A stretch of 64,000 nucleotides of DNA from Chroococcus sp. FPU101 (GCF_017312365.1 NZ_BLJI01000007.1:1-64000), one strand, 5' to 3'. Shown: positions 19,520 to 28,339, counted from the stretch's first letter. The notes: a model not told the origin generated them from the letters alone. A program made the numbers and translations.

Positions 19520-19939
19520 ATGTCCATTTTTTCTTCTAATCAAGAAACTACTCCAAAGGTTAAAAAATACAATTCCTCTCGCATTCGAGATCATCTAGCG
19601 AATGAAAGAACTTATTTAGCTTGGATGAGAACAGCGATCGCATTAATGGGTTTTGGAGTGGTTATTATTCGTATACGAGCCTTTCATCCTCCAGAAGTTC
19701 CGCGTCCTGGTTATGGCTGGAAACTAGGGTTACTTTTTTCTTTAATGGGTTTATTAACAGTCTTACTCTCAACACAGCACTATTTTGCAGTGCGTCATGA
19801 CATTGATGAAGATACTTATGAACCTGCCGATCGCTGGGTGATCTTATTTAGTTTAGCAGTTGCCCTTTTAGGAACAGGTATTATCTATTTGGTTTGTGCA
19901 AATCCTGTAACGTTTAGTAGTAGCATTTTAACTGAATAA
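19520..19939 (+). CDS. YidH/DUF202 family membrane protein
   Basis: 139 residues with the DUF202 signature NERTYLAWMRTAIALMGFGV near the N-terminus and three membrane helices in all (about 38-55, 72-92, 110-128). The family is widespread and functionally uncharacterised. It is divergent from the LysR-type gene (285 bases between starts), so it is a plausible target of that regulator. A hairpin follows 5 bases after the stop. Confidence 0.85.
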   Translation: MSIFSSNQETTPKVKKYNSSRIRDHLANERTYLAWMRTAIALMGFGVVIIRIRAFHPPEVPRPGYGWKLGLLFSLMGLLTVLLSTQHYFAVRHDIDEDTYEPADRWVILFSLAVALLGTGIIYLVCANPVTFSSSILTE

Positions 19940-19944
19940 AAAAA

Positions 19945-19989
19945 TAAGCTGTTTTTCTAAACTTCTTGTTTGAAGTAGATTACAGCTTA
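19945..19989 (+). terminator. two-tier hairpin after the DUF202 gene
   Basis: An outer stem TAAGCTGT (19945-19952) pairs with ACAGCTTA (19982-19989), and an inner stem ACTTC (19961-19965) pairs with GAAGT (19972-19976). It directly follows the stop at 19939, before a convergent gene. There is no clean U tract, so termination efficiency is uncertain. Confidence 0.45.
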
Positions 19990-20049
19990 CTTATAAGATC
20001 TCTATCCAAGTATCTAAACCTAGAGGAAGTTAATCATAAATTTCAGTTT

Positions 20050-20427
20050 TTAAGAATTTTTACTGCTGATCATCGACAATAAAGAATTAGCATCCAGAAT
20101 TTTGAACTGAATTAAGGCGATAATGACCAAAGTATAAAGAGTTGAAGACACTAAACCTGTAAATAGTTCTTTTTTAACATTTCGTGTTTGATTTTGGTTA
20201 TCCATTAAATTAGCAGCTCCAAATTGGATCATAAGCATTCCAATAATATTAGAGAGCCAGTAGCCAATAATCGTACCAGGGATGAGAAATGAGGGTGTAA
20301 ATAAATGACAAAGCCAACCAAAACCATAGGCAATAGGAAGATTAAAAACAATATCATTCCACCAGCACAAGGGAGAAAGTAAATAGCCCAGTCCCATTAA
20401 AAATATACTTCTAAGTTTTTTAATCAT
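20050..20427 (-). CDS. small integral membrane protein, unrecognised
   Basis: 125 residues, basic N-terminus (MIKKLRS) and three to four hydrophobic segments (about 6-25, 28-45, 48-72, 88-110) with two Trp/Pro-rich turns (SPLCWWNDIVFNLP, FTPSFLIPGT). A polar loop of Asn/Gln/Lys separates the last helix. I do not recognise a family. Composition matches its neighbours, so it does not look foreign. It is convergent with the DUF202 gene and 281 bases downstream of the Crp/Fnr gene, too far apart to call an operon. Confidence 0.6.
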   Translation of the reverse strand: MIKKLRSIFLMGLGYLLSPLCWWNDIVFNLPIAYGFGWLCHLFTPSFLIPGTIIGYWLSNIIGMLMIQFGAANLMDNQNQTRNVKKELFTGLVSSTLYTLVIIALIQFKILDANSLLSMISSKNS

Positions 20428-20650
20428 TTTTTTATTTGTTCCTTATCTAAAAAAAAGTTTAAGTCAAATCTAGCCTCATCCATAAGATTGACTCATTATG
20501 CAATCCAACGGTAGAGAGCTAAATCAGTAAAATTGATTGATTGTGTATCATAAATGTATTTTAATTATATTGTAAAACAATTGAAATATGTAAATTTTTT
20601 GCAACTATCATGAGTGATGCGGCGCAAAGATATTTATCTCTGATCACATC

Positions 20651-20686
20651 ATCGTGTAGAGATACGATATATCCCCTCTCTACGAT
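20651..20686. repeat. GTAGAGA-type palindrome
   Basis: GTAGAGA (20656-20662) pairs with TCTCTAC (20677-20683), and flanking ATCG/CGAT extends the stem past a one-base bulge. A second copy lies at 21692-21715. It follows the Crp/Fnr gene (stop at 20709, minus strand) and could help end its transcript. Palindromes with these TAGAGAC...GTCTCTA-like ends are common repeats in cyanobacterial intergenic DNA. Confidence 0.55.
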
Positions 20687-20708
20687 CAATCTTGGCAAAA
20701 TCTGTTCA

Positions 20709-21296
20709 TTAAATCTGATAATGCCAGATTTCCTCTTCTCGCAAGATAATGCGGTGTAGAGGAAGGCGTTCAATAAAGCCCTGTTGTTCTAATTGATTGA
20801 GTGTTCGGGTAATAGTGACACGTGTCGCCCCTAAGAGATCCGCTAAATCTTGATGAGTTAAACGTAAGTCAATTAGCTGCCCTGAAGCCGATTTACGTCC
20901 AAATTTTTGAGCTAACCAGCCTAGGAGTTTAAGTAACATCAAATCAACTTTACGATGAGCGCGAATCACTGTTAATTCTTCTAGTTGTTGCATTTGCGCT
21001 AATAAAGTCGCTGTTCGTTGATGACTGTCTTCTAAAGGTATTGCCAAAGCCTGTACTGAAGATAAACACTCGATATGATGAGGATCAATGCGGGTTAATG
21101 AAGTCCCCACAATTTCCCCAGGCCCCCATAAACCGATCGTGATCATGATTCCATCTTCAAGCCATGTTGCAGTTCGGATAATTCCGCTTTCGATCTGCCA
21201 AAAATGATGGGGTGTATGAGGCAGGAGAGAACGTCTTTCAAAAAAATATTGCTTCTTGAATTCTGGTTTATGCGCCAATGCTTGGGAAATGGTCAT
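20709..21296 (-). CDS. Crp/Fnr-family transcriptional regulator
   Basis: 195 residues: a short cyclic-nucleotide-type beta-roll (FFERRSLLPHTPHHFWQIESG, GLWGPGEIVG) joined by a long helix to a C-terminal Crp-type helix-turn-helix (LTHQDLADLLGATRVTITRTLNQLEQQGFI). The motif RVTITRTLNQL resembles the NtcA/Crp recognition helix. The effector domain is shorter than in Crp and lacks an obvious cAMP phosphate-binding motif, so the ligand is unknown. It is not NtcA itself. Possible targets include the nearby permease and CadD-type genes, but no site was identified. Confidence 0.85.
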   Translation of the reverse strand: MTISQALAHKPEFKKQYFFERRSLLPHTPHHFWQIESGIIRTATWLEDGIMITIGLWGPGEIVGTSLTRIDPHHIECLSSVQALAIPLEDSHQRTATLLAQMQQLEELTVIRAHRKVDLMLLKLLGWLAQKFGRKSASGQLIDLRLTHQDLADLLGATRVTITRTLNQLEQQGFIERLPLHRIILREEEIWHYQI

Positions 21297-21410
21297 GGCA
21301 GTCTAAGCTATTGATAAAGTACACTAATCTTATCAAAATAATGTATTTTAATCAAGAGAAATTGATGATTAAGTGCGATCGCATGATCATCAAATCAAGA
21401 GCAACAGGGA

Positions 21411-21650
21411 TTATAACTGTTCTAATTTACTTTGATTAACCCAACGCTTCACAAACTCACCGTTCTCTTGCCGAACTCTAATCTGTACTCGCTTCGCCCC
21501 TAATTTAACAACTTCAGCAGGAACTTTTTGAATTGCTTCGTGACTATGATGCGCTTTGTAACTCCATACAACTTGTTGCCCGACAACAAAAGTGTTAAGT
21601 TGTTCAGACACTTTTGGCAGGAGAGCAAAAAACATGAGATTGATATACAT
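21411..21650 (-). CDS. small conserved-type cyanobacterial protein
   Basis: 79 residues from the first ATG; a later start at 21635 is possible. The core VVGQQVVWSYKAHHSHEAIQ followed by VPAEVVKLGAKRVQIRV and the ending RWVNQSKLEQL matches a pattern I recognise from many short cyanobacterial proteins, with a V-W entry strand, a KRVQIRV strand and a WV-x-x-x-x-L end. This suggests a small beta-barrel (SH3-like). Function unknown. It lies between the Crp/Fnr regulator and the APC permease. Confidence 0.65.
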   Translation of the reverse strand: MYINLMFFALLPKVSEQLNTFVVGQQVVWSYKAHHSHEAIQKVPAEVVKLGAKRVQIRVRQENGEFVKRWVNQSKLEQL

Positions 21651-21691
21651 AACTCAATATTGATCATGATCTAAAGTGGACAAGGATAAAA

Positions 21692-21715
21692 GTAGAGACA
21701 TTACGCTATCTCTAC
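21692..21715. repeat. GTAGAGA-type palindrome, second copy
   Basis: GTAGAGA (21692-21698), a 10-base loop, TCTCTAC (21709-21715), placed 8 bases beyond the stop of the APC permease (minus strand). Same arms as the copy at 20651-20686. Confidence 0.6.
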
Positions 21716-21722
21716 CCAAAAA

Positions 21723-23210
21723 CTAATCAACTGATTTCGACTGCGGATAGTGATATTGAGCGTCTGATTCATCAAATCGGGCATTAATCGCCGCGATTCC
21801 TTGTTTCATTGAGCGCACGATATGAGGTGAACGGAATCTTTGCCAGATAAACCAGCCACAAGTCACAGCTAAATACAATAAGAACAAGTAAGGAAAAATA
21901 CTATAGGGTGCGGGAGGAACAGGAAACAAACTATTACCAGGGACTCCGACACTACCTAAAATCGGTAGCATCATAAAACAAACACCCAAAAACGAGATGA
22001 CCAAATCTAACAGACGGAGTTTACCGAGTCGATGCAAGTATACAGGAGCCGCCAGAGAAATCAATACATACACCGTCAAGAATCCAAAAGCACAAATCGC
22101 ACCCAGATAACCCATACTCTCAAACAGTTTAATGCCAAACATCGACATCAGAGCAGGAACTAGGAAAACAATCAACGAACACATGGTAACGGCAACATGA
22201 GGGGTTCGGTTCGATAAATGAGTTCTTCCTAAACGAGAGGAAAATAACCCATGACGTGCCATCAAAAAGAAAATTCTTGACGCAGGATTAATACAACCGA
22301 GTATACAAGCAAAGAAACTAGCTAAAGCACCGACAGCTATGAGTTGTCCCAGAAAACCTAATCCGATTTGATTAGCAAGAAATCCCAACGGTTCTTCAGT
22401 CGTCGTAATAGAAACGCCCGTTCCCTGAAACGCCATCACTTCGATAAAAGTTGTCGAAATAAAGAAGACTCCCGCAAGTAAGACACTACCAAGAACAGAA
22501 CGAGGGATTGTTTTAAGAGGGTTTTTCGCTTCATCCCCTAAAGAAGTAGCACTTTCAAAACCAGAAAAGGCAAACATTACCAGCACTAACCCCATAATGA
22601 CATTGCTTGGTTTGGTGTCTTTGAGGGTTAACTGTGCCATATCGAGCGCAAAACCATGATGCGCCCAAATGATTAAGCACAAAATGGCGATTAAAGTTAG
22701 GGAAATTCCTTCCATCCAAAGCATTGCCATCGCCGATAATTGGATATCTTTATAAGCAGCATACCAAGCAATTCCAGCACCGATCGCTAATAACGTAATA
22801 CTAGAAAGATGAATCCCCAAATAGCCAATAAAAACACTGCTGAAGTTAGCAAAACCGCATAAAGTTGACATTCCAGTGAACAGATAGGCTAAAACCAAAC
22901 TCCATCCACAAATTACCCCTGCTGTTGGGCCTAAACCTTCCACAATATAAGAATATAATGAGCCAGGAGAAGCCGAACGTCTAGCAAATTGATTAATATT
23001 GAGACTGACAAAGACAAGACCGATAATACCAATCACAAAACTAAGCCAAGTGCCATTACCTGAGAGTGCTACCAATAAACCTAGATTTGATGCGGGTATG
23101 GTTGTTGGTGCAATCACCGCAAAAGATTGAGCTAAAACTTCTCCAAAAGACAGACAATTGGTTTTAAGTCCGTGTACACTTGAAGTCTCGGGCTTTGTTT
23201 GAGTAATCAT
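21723..23210 (-). CDS. APC-superfamily amino-acid permease
   Basis: 495 residues with about 12 membrane helices. Characteristic APC stretches include the first-helix region LAQSFAVIAPTTIPASNLGL, SPGSLYSYIVEGLGPTAGV and FAFSGFESATSLGDEAKNPL, a well-conserved permease signature. It should import amino acids or amines by ion symport or exchange; the substrate cannot be specified. The start is supported by a ggaaag stretch upstream. The CadD-type transporter lies 51 bases upstream on the same strand, so the two may be cotranscribed. Confidence 0.9.
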   Translation of the reverse strand: MITQTKPETSSVHGLKTNCLSFGEVLAQSFAVIAPTTIPASNLGLLVALSGNGTWLSFVIGIIGLVFVSLNINQFARRSASPGSLYSYIVEGLGPTAGVICGWSLVLAYLFTGMSTLCGFANFSSVFIGYLGIHLSSITLLAIGAGIAWYAAYKDIQLSAMAMLWMEGISLTLIAILCLIIWAHHGFALDMAQLTLKDTKPSNVIMGLVLVMFAFSGFESATSLGDEAKNPLKTIPRSVLGSVLLAGVFFISTTFIEVMAFQGTGVSITTTEEPLGFLANQIGLGFLGQLIAVGALASFFACILGCINPASRIFFLMARHGLFSSRLGRTHLSNRTPHVAVTMCSLIVFLVPALMSMFGIKLFESMGYLGAICAFGFLTVYVLISLAAPVYLHRLGKLRLLDLVISFLGVCFMMLPILGSVGVPGNSLFPVPPAPYSIFPYLFLLYLAVTCGWFIWQRFRSPHIVRSMKQGIAAINARFDESDAQYHYPQSKSVD

Positions 23211-23261
23211 AATAATACTTTCCGAGGTTTAAATTTTTCTAGATGGGTGCAGCGAGATCAA

Positions 23262-23975
23262 TTAGTCTTGGCTAGGTTGTGTTGCTTGTTCTGTTTTGTG
23301 AAACATCATGTAACTAACAATACTGATCACGAGGATGATTAATCTTAAGATCGGATCTTCTAGAGTGTGATTTTCCGACAGAATCGAAACACCCAAGGCA
23401 ATCAAGACAAAAGGAATGAAATAGGAACCGTAGCGGGTTAAGCTTTCTGCAACGATCGGAATATGAGATAAACGATAGGCGATATAACACCAAACGCCAA
23501 CTAGGGTAAAGAAGATACTTAGAATGACTACCAAACTTCCCCAGGTGCAATTCGCAAACAAAGGAACATAAATCCCGATATTGTCACCCCCATTAGCGAA
23601 TGTTACAGCCGCAACACCACAAGCTTGAGGCGACAGATAATTTGTTAAAGGTGAAAATGCTGAGTTTTGTTCAATATTTGGTGTTTCATCAGATTCTTCT
23701 TCATCAGTTTCCAACCACTGACGCACCCCTAAAATAATCGGTGTCAGTCCTAAAATACCGATCCAAGATGGAGGGAAAAATATTCCCCCCAAAAAACCCG
23801 ATAAACTCATTAAAACAAGGATCGTGAAGCCTAAATACTGTCCCATCACAATATGACGACGACGCAACAGAGTATTAACCCGAGAAAAAAAGAGTAATAA
23901 GATAAAAATATCATCTAAATTCGTGGCGATAAAAGCTGCAATACCTGTGGGGATAGCCATAATTAGATTGTGCAT
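23262..23975 (-). CDS. CadD-family cadmium resistance-type transporter
   Basis: 237 residues with five to six helices. The N-terminal PTGIAAFIATNLDDIFILLLFF with its paired acidic residues and the later TFANGGDNIGIYVPLFA are the two hallmark motifs of the CadD family of the LysE superfamily. Family members export cadmium or quaternary amines; substrate uncertain here. Ribosome site gagga lies 9 bases before the ATG. It is first in a probable two-gene unit with the APC permease. Confidence 0.85.
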   Translation of the reverse strand: MHNLIMAIPTGIAAFIATNLDDIFILLLFFSRVNTLLRRRHIVMGQYLGFTILVLMSLSGFLGGIFFPPSWIGILGLTPIILGVRQWLETDEEESDETPNIEQNSAFSPLTNYLSPQACGVAAVTFANGGDNIGIYVPLFANCTWGSLVVILSIFFTLVGVWCYIAYRLSHIPIVAESLTRYGSYFIPFVLIALGVSILSENHTLEDPILRLIILVISIVSYMMFHKTEQATQPSQD

Positions 23976-24471
23976 GGTTTGAATTCCTCGATCAATAACT
24001 TAACAATTTCAAGTCTTAACAAGAGTTTTTTGTGGTGAACTATCAACTCATCATTAGCTTGATTGAGTCTCATTTTTTTCATTAATAAATATTTTTTTGT
24101 AAGTCTTCGAGCAATTGACTAGCTTCGTTTTGTCTAGATTGATGGGAAATCATATCAAGCCTTCTTATAAGATTTTGCCGAGAGTTGAAGCCATAGAAAA
24201 ATATCAAAAACTCTTTTAGAATATATAGAGTTAGATAATTCAATATTTGCTTTTTTCTTTACAAATTCATCCTAAAGGAGAGTATTCCATTAAATCAAAT
24301 ATTCTTATTTTTCAAAACGATAAACACAGCTAATGGAAATTGAAATGCTTAAAACATCTTCAATAATCAAATACGGCATATCGATTGACAAACCGTAATA
24401 TAAAAATTAATTTGTATGAGTAAGACACGCAGCGATCGTCACTCATGAAGGTAGCCTAAAAATATCAAAAC

Positions 24472-24499
24472 TTGCAATGTGATTGATCGTGCATATAAT
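24472..24499 (+). promoter_or_regulatory. sigma70-type promoter upstream of psb27
   Basis: -35 TTGCAA (24472-24477), 16-base spacer, perfect -10 TATAAT (24494-24499). Transcription would start near 24506, giving a psb27 leader of about 190 bases. Consensus evidence only. Confidence 0.5.
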
Positions 24500-24640
24500 C
24501 TCTGTATGATGAGCGCAAACCTAAAAACCGCTAAACTCGCCATCTAAAAATTCTGAGCTTTTTGACAAAAGGGAATAAGGGATCAGCCTATAAGGGGATG
24601 AATAAAGAGCGATCGCACTGTTATAAAAGTGATAAAGGTA

Positions 24641-24658
24641 CCTACCATTACTGGTAGG
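24641..24658 (+). repeat. hairpin in the psb27 leader
   Basis: CCTACCA (24641-24647), loop TTAC, TGGTAGG (24652-24658): a perfect 7-bp stem with a 4-base loop, 40 bases before the psb27 ATG. It could be an operator or an RNA element affecting translation or stability. Confidence 0.5.
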
Positions 24659-24698
24659 ATAAGAAAACTAATGGTTAATTTTTGTATCAAATTAAGTC

Positions 24699-25100
24699 AT
24701 GAATATTAAATCATACATATCACGCTTACTTGCGCTTGTTCTAGTTGTTGTTATTGGTTTAGTGGGCTGTTCGAGTCCATCAGGGCTATCGGGGAACTAT
24801 GGACAAGATACACTTACAGTGATCGGAACTTTAACTCAAGCAATTGATCAACCCGAAGATGCGCCAAATAAAGCAGATATTCAATCCTTAGCACGTCAAC
24901 AAATTAATGATTATATCTCACGCTATCGTAAGGATACTAAATCGGGTGGATTACGTTCATTTACAACAATGCAAACAGCCGTGAACGCTTTAGCTGGATA
25001 TTATACCGCTTATGGTAGCCGTCCGATTCCAGAGAAATTAAAAGCCCGTTTAAAACAAGAGTTTAATATTGTTGAACTCTCCTTGAAAAAAGAAGCATAA
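24699..25100 (+). CDS. psb27: photosystem II assembly lipoprotein Psb27
   Basis: 133 residues. The N-terminal hydrophobic segment ends in lipobox GLVGC (Cys24), so the mature protein is a lipid-anchored lumenal protein. The four-helix-bundle body carries Psb27 features: GNYGQDTLTVIGTLTQAI, INDYISRYRKD and ALAGYYTAYGSRPIPEKLK. Psb27 binds CP43 on the lumenal side of immature photosystem II and keeps the extrinsic proteins off until the manganese cluster is assembled or repaired. The gene stands alone, with its own promoter upstream and a strong terminator 50 bases after the stop. Confidence 0.95.
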   Translation: MNIKSYISRLLALVLVVVIGLVGCSSPSGLSGNYGQDTLTVIGTLTQAIDQPEDAPNKADIQSLARQQINDYISRYRKDTKSGGLRSFTTMQTAVNALAGYYTAYGSRPIPEKLKARLKQEFNIVELSLKKEA

Positions 25101-25150
25101 AAAACAGTCAACAATAAACAGTGATCAGTTAAAGAAAATACTGATAACCG

Positions 25151-25179
25151 AAAAGGGTTTGATTGTCAAACCCTTTTTT
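25151..25179. terminator. strong rho-independent terminator
   Basis: A perfect 12-bp stem (25151-25162 with 25166-25177, arm AAAAGGGTTTGA) with a 3-base loop and a T-rich 3' edge. It lies between the convergent psb27 and the oxidoreductase gene ending at 25196, and can serve both strands. It contains the GGGTTTG core shared with other palindromes here. Confidence 0.85.
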
Positions 25180-25195
25180 AAGTCTCTAAAATCCT

Positions 25196-26287
25196 TTAAG
25201 TTAATTGTTCCTCTATTTGAATACCTCGGCTGTGCATCGCTAGAGTAAATAAATCTGTTGATAAAACTTGTTCGACTGGATAAACACCAGGCTGATTAAT
25301 TTTTCCATCTAGTATAAATTGAGCAATCGTTCCCGTACCACAACCTGCGGCGAAAGCAGTATCTTGATGAGCCATTGTTGCAGAATAAATCGCTTTTTGA
25401 TTATTTTTAGTTCCTTTAATCTCGGCTCGCATGGCTACCCCAATTCCGCTAAAATTATCGGTAACTGAGGTCATGTTGTAACTGACTTTTGAGAAAAATT
25501 CTATTCCTTTTTTACTTTCAATCCAACTCTTCGGAAAAACATGAGCCGTAATCCAAGTCAGATGATTATAGAAATCGGGTATCGAACCAAATTTAGTAAT
25601 AACATTCTTGACATTAAAAGAATCAGCAAACGTATAAGTTTCGGGCATATCAAACCAATAAACTCCCGTTTTTCCATAGGGTTTTGGAAACTGAATGACT
25701 TCTCGCTCTGTATAAGGTAAAACTGTTTTCCATTGACTATTTAACCAAGCATCAAAAGGATTTCTTAAACCTAAAAAAGTGGTTCGCATGACGGTAATTC
25801 CTGCACCCCCAGAACCTGCAACGACATAACTTAAATGAATGGTTTCTGCTGTATCTAATTTTTCAATACCTTGACGAACTATACTATTAGAAATACCTGG
25901 GAAAATACCTGTATTTAAAACGGCTGTTACCCCTGCTTTGATTGCATCTTCTTGATAAGGGACTAATTTTTGATAAAACGAACGATGATCGCTAACATCA
26001 ATATAATTAACTTTTTCATCAATACAAGTTTTTAAGACAGTCTCATCACGATAATGAAATGGCCCTGCACAATGAATCACTAAATTTGCCTCTTTAATCG
26101 CTTCTCTAAGTCGTTTTATTTCACTTAAATCTAATTCTAAAAATTGTAGATTTGGCTTAGAAACAATTTGTTTTTGAGTACGTCCAGTAATGGTAACCTC
26201 TGCATCCGTATGCGTTAGAAGATCTTGAGCGACACTTTTACCGATTCGTCCTTGACCACCTAAAATTAATACTTTTTGTTGTGACAT
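25196..26287 (-). CDS. saccharopine dehydrogenase-like NAD(P)-dependent oxidoreductase
   Basis: 363 residues. The N-terminal Rossmann motif VLILGGQGRIGKSVAQDLL and the following VIHCAGPFHYRDETVLKTCI and VNYIDVSD are typical of the saccharopine dehydrogenase family. The middle (GIFPGISNSIVRQGIEKL, GSGGAGITVMRTTFLG) fits the same family. Related proteins act on amino-acid or lipid substrates; a specific reaction cannot be read. Length is standard. It is convergent with psb27 and has no co-directional neighbour closer than 221 bases. Confidence 0.8.
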   Translation of the reverse strand: MSQQKVLILGGQGRIGKSVAQDLLTHTDAEVTITGRTQKQIVSKPNLQFLELDLSEIKRLREAIKEANLVIHCAGPFHYRDETVLKTCIDEKVNYIDVSDHRSFYQKLVPYQEDAIKAGVTAVLNTGIFPGISNSIVRQGIEKLDTAETIHLSYVVAGSGGAGITVMRTTFLGLRNPFDAWLNSQWKTVLPYTEREVIQFPKPYGKTGVYWFDMPETYTFADSFNVKNVITKFGSIPDFYNHLTWITAHVFPKSWIESKKGIEFFSKVSYNMTSVTDNFSGIGVAMRAEIKGTKNNQKAIYSATMAHQDTAFAAGCGTGTIAQFILDGKINQPGVYPVEQVLSTDLFTLAMHSRGIQIEEQLT

Positions 26288-26446
26288 TTAAAGATTCTCC
26301 TAATTTTTTGAACTGATATTTTTTGGACTTGGTGACCAAGCCCATACAAGGGTCACTAAACCCTAATAAATAAGGGAAAAATAATGAAAAATCTCAATAC
26401 ATGGTATTAGAATATATTATTAAACATAACATGATCGAGATTCTTT

Positions 26447-26469
26447 TGTAGAGGTTTGATCGCTAAACC
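26447..26469. repeat. GTAGAGGTTT palindrome
   Basis: TGTAGAGGTTT (26447-26457), then AAACC (26465-26469): GGTTT pairs with AAACC across a 7-base loop. It is another, weaker member of the GGTTTGG palindrome family, between ictB and the oxidoreductase gene. A related element (CTTGG/CCAAG) lies near 26330-26340. Confidence 0.4.
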
Positions 26470-26508
26470 ATTAAGTTTCTAAATGTTTTTTAACAAACAA
26501 GATTAAGC

Positions 26509-27885
26509 TCAAAAAATCTCTTGTTTATTTTTAAGCGGATAAAGACTGGCAATGACTGCAATCATTAACCACCATAAAGTGCTAACTTGTGGGCGATACC
26601 AAACTGTATCAAAGAAACCATGTGTTAAAATGCCAGCCATCCCCGCGATCGCAGCAATTAACCAAAATCCTTGTAAGTTATCTTGTTTTTGTAATCCTTG
26701 CAGTCGCCACACTCCAGTACTAAAGCTAATACCGAGTAAGCTCAAGAAACAGGTTAAACCAATCAAACCCGTTTCTACTGCCGTTTCTAAATAGATCGAA
26801 TAAGCACTCAACGCCGAAAAGCGAGGCTTCATATACAAAGGATACACTTGATTAAACGCTTCATTACCAGGGCCAATCCCCAAAACAGGACGTGCTTTAA
26901 TCATGTTAATCACAGATTCCCAAACATTGAGCCGAAAATTATTACTACTGTCATCTCGTCCTGCAAACATACTCAAAATACGGATGCGTAAGGGTTCAAT
27001 AAAGATAAAGCCTCCCAGTAACATAATTCCCAAAAACCCTAAAACCAAAGGTAATAACCAAGTTCGCCAAAAGGGTGATAAAGAATGCCGAAACCAGACA
27101 TACAGCAAGATCATAAAGACGACCATTAAAGCCATCATGCCAAGCCAACCGCCTCGACTATCGGTAAAATATAGACAAGCTGAGTTGATGACAAACAGTA
27201 ATCCTGCTAAAGCTTTGGGTAACCATCCCTGCCACACAAAAACAGCCGCGAGACTAAATGCGATTGCAGGTAATAAATAAGCAGCAAGTAAATTAGGATT
27301 TCCTAAATAGCTATATGCTCTCGTATCCCCCGCCATTTCCGAAGTAGGATCGTTCCATGTCGCTAATTGTTCGGCCCCAAAGATTTCCTGACGAATCCCA
27401 TATACACTAACAATAGCCGCCACTAACAGAAAAGCGGTAACTACTCCGTTTCTCCGACGGGTTGAACGTAAAACCCTTGAAGTTAAGGCAAAAAAGACCA
27501 AATAAAGCGTTAACTTAATCCATCCACTTAAGGCTGCTGCTTTGACTGGAGATAAAGCAACGGCTAAGGTAGCGATTAACCAGTACAAAAACACTAGCAA
27601 ATGAATCGGTGTACTTTCAAAGGGATTCTGTTCAGAAATTGTTAAAAGAACCCAATAGAGAGCAATACACAACAGGAGAACACCGATTAAACTGGTGGCA
27701 CTAAAAGGAGCGATCGCAATCAGTACACTAATCAAAACCGCGCCAATTTCTTCCGACCATTGTAATAAAAAACTGGAGTCGCGCCATCGACTAAAAATAC
27801 CAAGCGATCGATAAATATAACTAGACTGTCGCCACTGAAGCGGAATAAGACTATCTAGGGTCAATTGTTTCAAGATGGCTATCAT
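26509..27885 (-). CDS. ictB: IctB-family putative bicarbonate-related membrane protein (O-antigen-ligase fold)
   Basis: 458 residues with about 10-11 membrane helices and a large loop between late helices. The pattern NFRLNVWESVINMIKARPVL followed by GIGPGNEAFNQVYPLYM is the conserved Wzy_C/O-antigen ligase region shared by IctB. IctB was first proposed as an inorganic-carbon transporter in Synechococcus; that role has since been questioned, and its relatives are glycan ligases and polymerases. No other carbon-concentration gene is adjacent. The name is therefore a family name, not a proven function. Confidence 0.85.
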   Translation of the reverse strand: MIAILKQLTLDSLIPLQWRQSSYIYRSLGIFSRWRDSSFLLQWSEEIGAVLISVLIAIAPFSATSLIGVLLLCIALYWVLLTISEQNPFESTPIHLLVFLYWLIATLAVALSPVKAAALSGWIKLTLYLVFFALTSRVLRSTRRRNGVVTAFLLVAAIVSVYGIRQEIFGAEQLATWNDPTSEMAGDTRAYSYLGNPNLLAAYLLPAIAFSLAAVFVWQGWLPKALAGLLFVINSACLYFTDSRGGWLGMMALMVVFMILLYVWFRHSLSPFWRTWLLPLVLGFLGIMLLGGFIFIEPLRIRILSMFAGRDDSSNNFRLNVWESVINMIKARPVLGIGPGNEAFNQVYPLYMKPRFSALSAYSIYLETAVETGLIGLTCFLSLLGISFSTGVWRLQGLQKQDNLQGFWLIAAIAGMAGILTHGFFDTVWYRPQVSTLWWLMIAVIASLYPLKNKQEIF

Positions 27886-27963
27886 AGAACATTATAAATA
27901 ATTGATACATGGGATTTAAGCAGACCAAGCGTTGTTTTGTCTACTGCTCCTATGACGACCAAT

Positions 27964-28224
27964 TTAAGCTAAATGTTTTGCGAGAACCGATCGCGGTGCG
28001 TGACGAACCCGACATTTAATCGTCTCTTTCCCTAGACGTTGATGCGCTTCAAAACGATGACAACCCGAAAAACCGTAGTATGTGCCATCGACTTCTAAAA
28101 CGTCAATCGGTTCATGTAAACCTTCTCTTTCAATTGATTCCATCAACGCTTGTACTTTTTGCGGATCGTTTTGTCGAGGTAATGGACGACGAATTTGAGC
28201 GATTGGAATTTCTTTGACTTCCAT
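27964..28224 (-). CDS. srxA: sulfiredoxin
   Basis: 86 residues from the ATG at 28224; the frame extends to 28326 but that extension is not family-like. The ParB-like fold carries the catalytic motif FSGCHRFEAHQRLG with Cys55, and the upstream IPIAQIRRPLPRQN is also conserved. Sulfiredoxin uses ATP to reduce the sulfinic form of 2-Cys peroxiredoxin. It thus works in the same peroxide-defence route as the NTRC gene at 8168. The length equals the compact cyanobacterial form. Confidence 0.92.
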   Translation of the reverse strand: MEVKEIPIAQIRRPLPRQNDPQKVQALMESIEREGLHEPIDVLEVDGTYYGFSGCHRFEAHQRLGKETIKCRVRHAPRSVLAKHLA

Positions 28225-28339
28225 TGATCTGTAAAAAACTGATTCTTTCTTTGATCTTAACGTAAATTTCAAGTCTGACCGACGACGCTCATCATAGAAG
28301 AATAATTCTACTGATTTAATGACCAAAAGCCAATTAACT

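Larger units (their letters stand above)
23976..24698. other. 723-base intergenic region before psb27
   Basis: Between the CadD-type gene (minus) and psb27 (plus). It contains a good sigma70-type promoter (24472-24499), a 7-bp hairpin in the resulting leader (24641-24658) and one HIP1 octamer near 24609. A 53-codon frame on the minus strand (24082-24243, TTG start) is protein-like but lacks a ribosome site and is not called as a gene. Confidence 0.5.

Noticed and set aside
20561-20773. 70-codon minus-strand frame over the end of the Crp/Fnr gene
   Set aside because: It overlaps the regulator coding end and the palindrome; the product has no coherent features.
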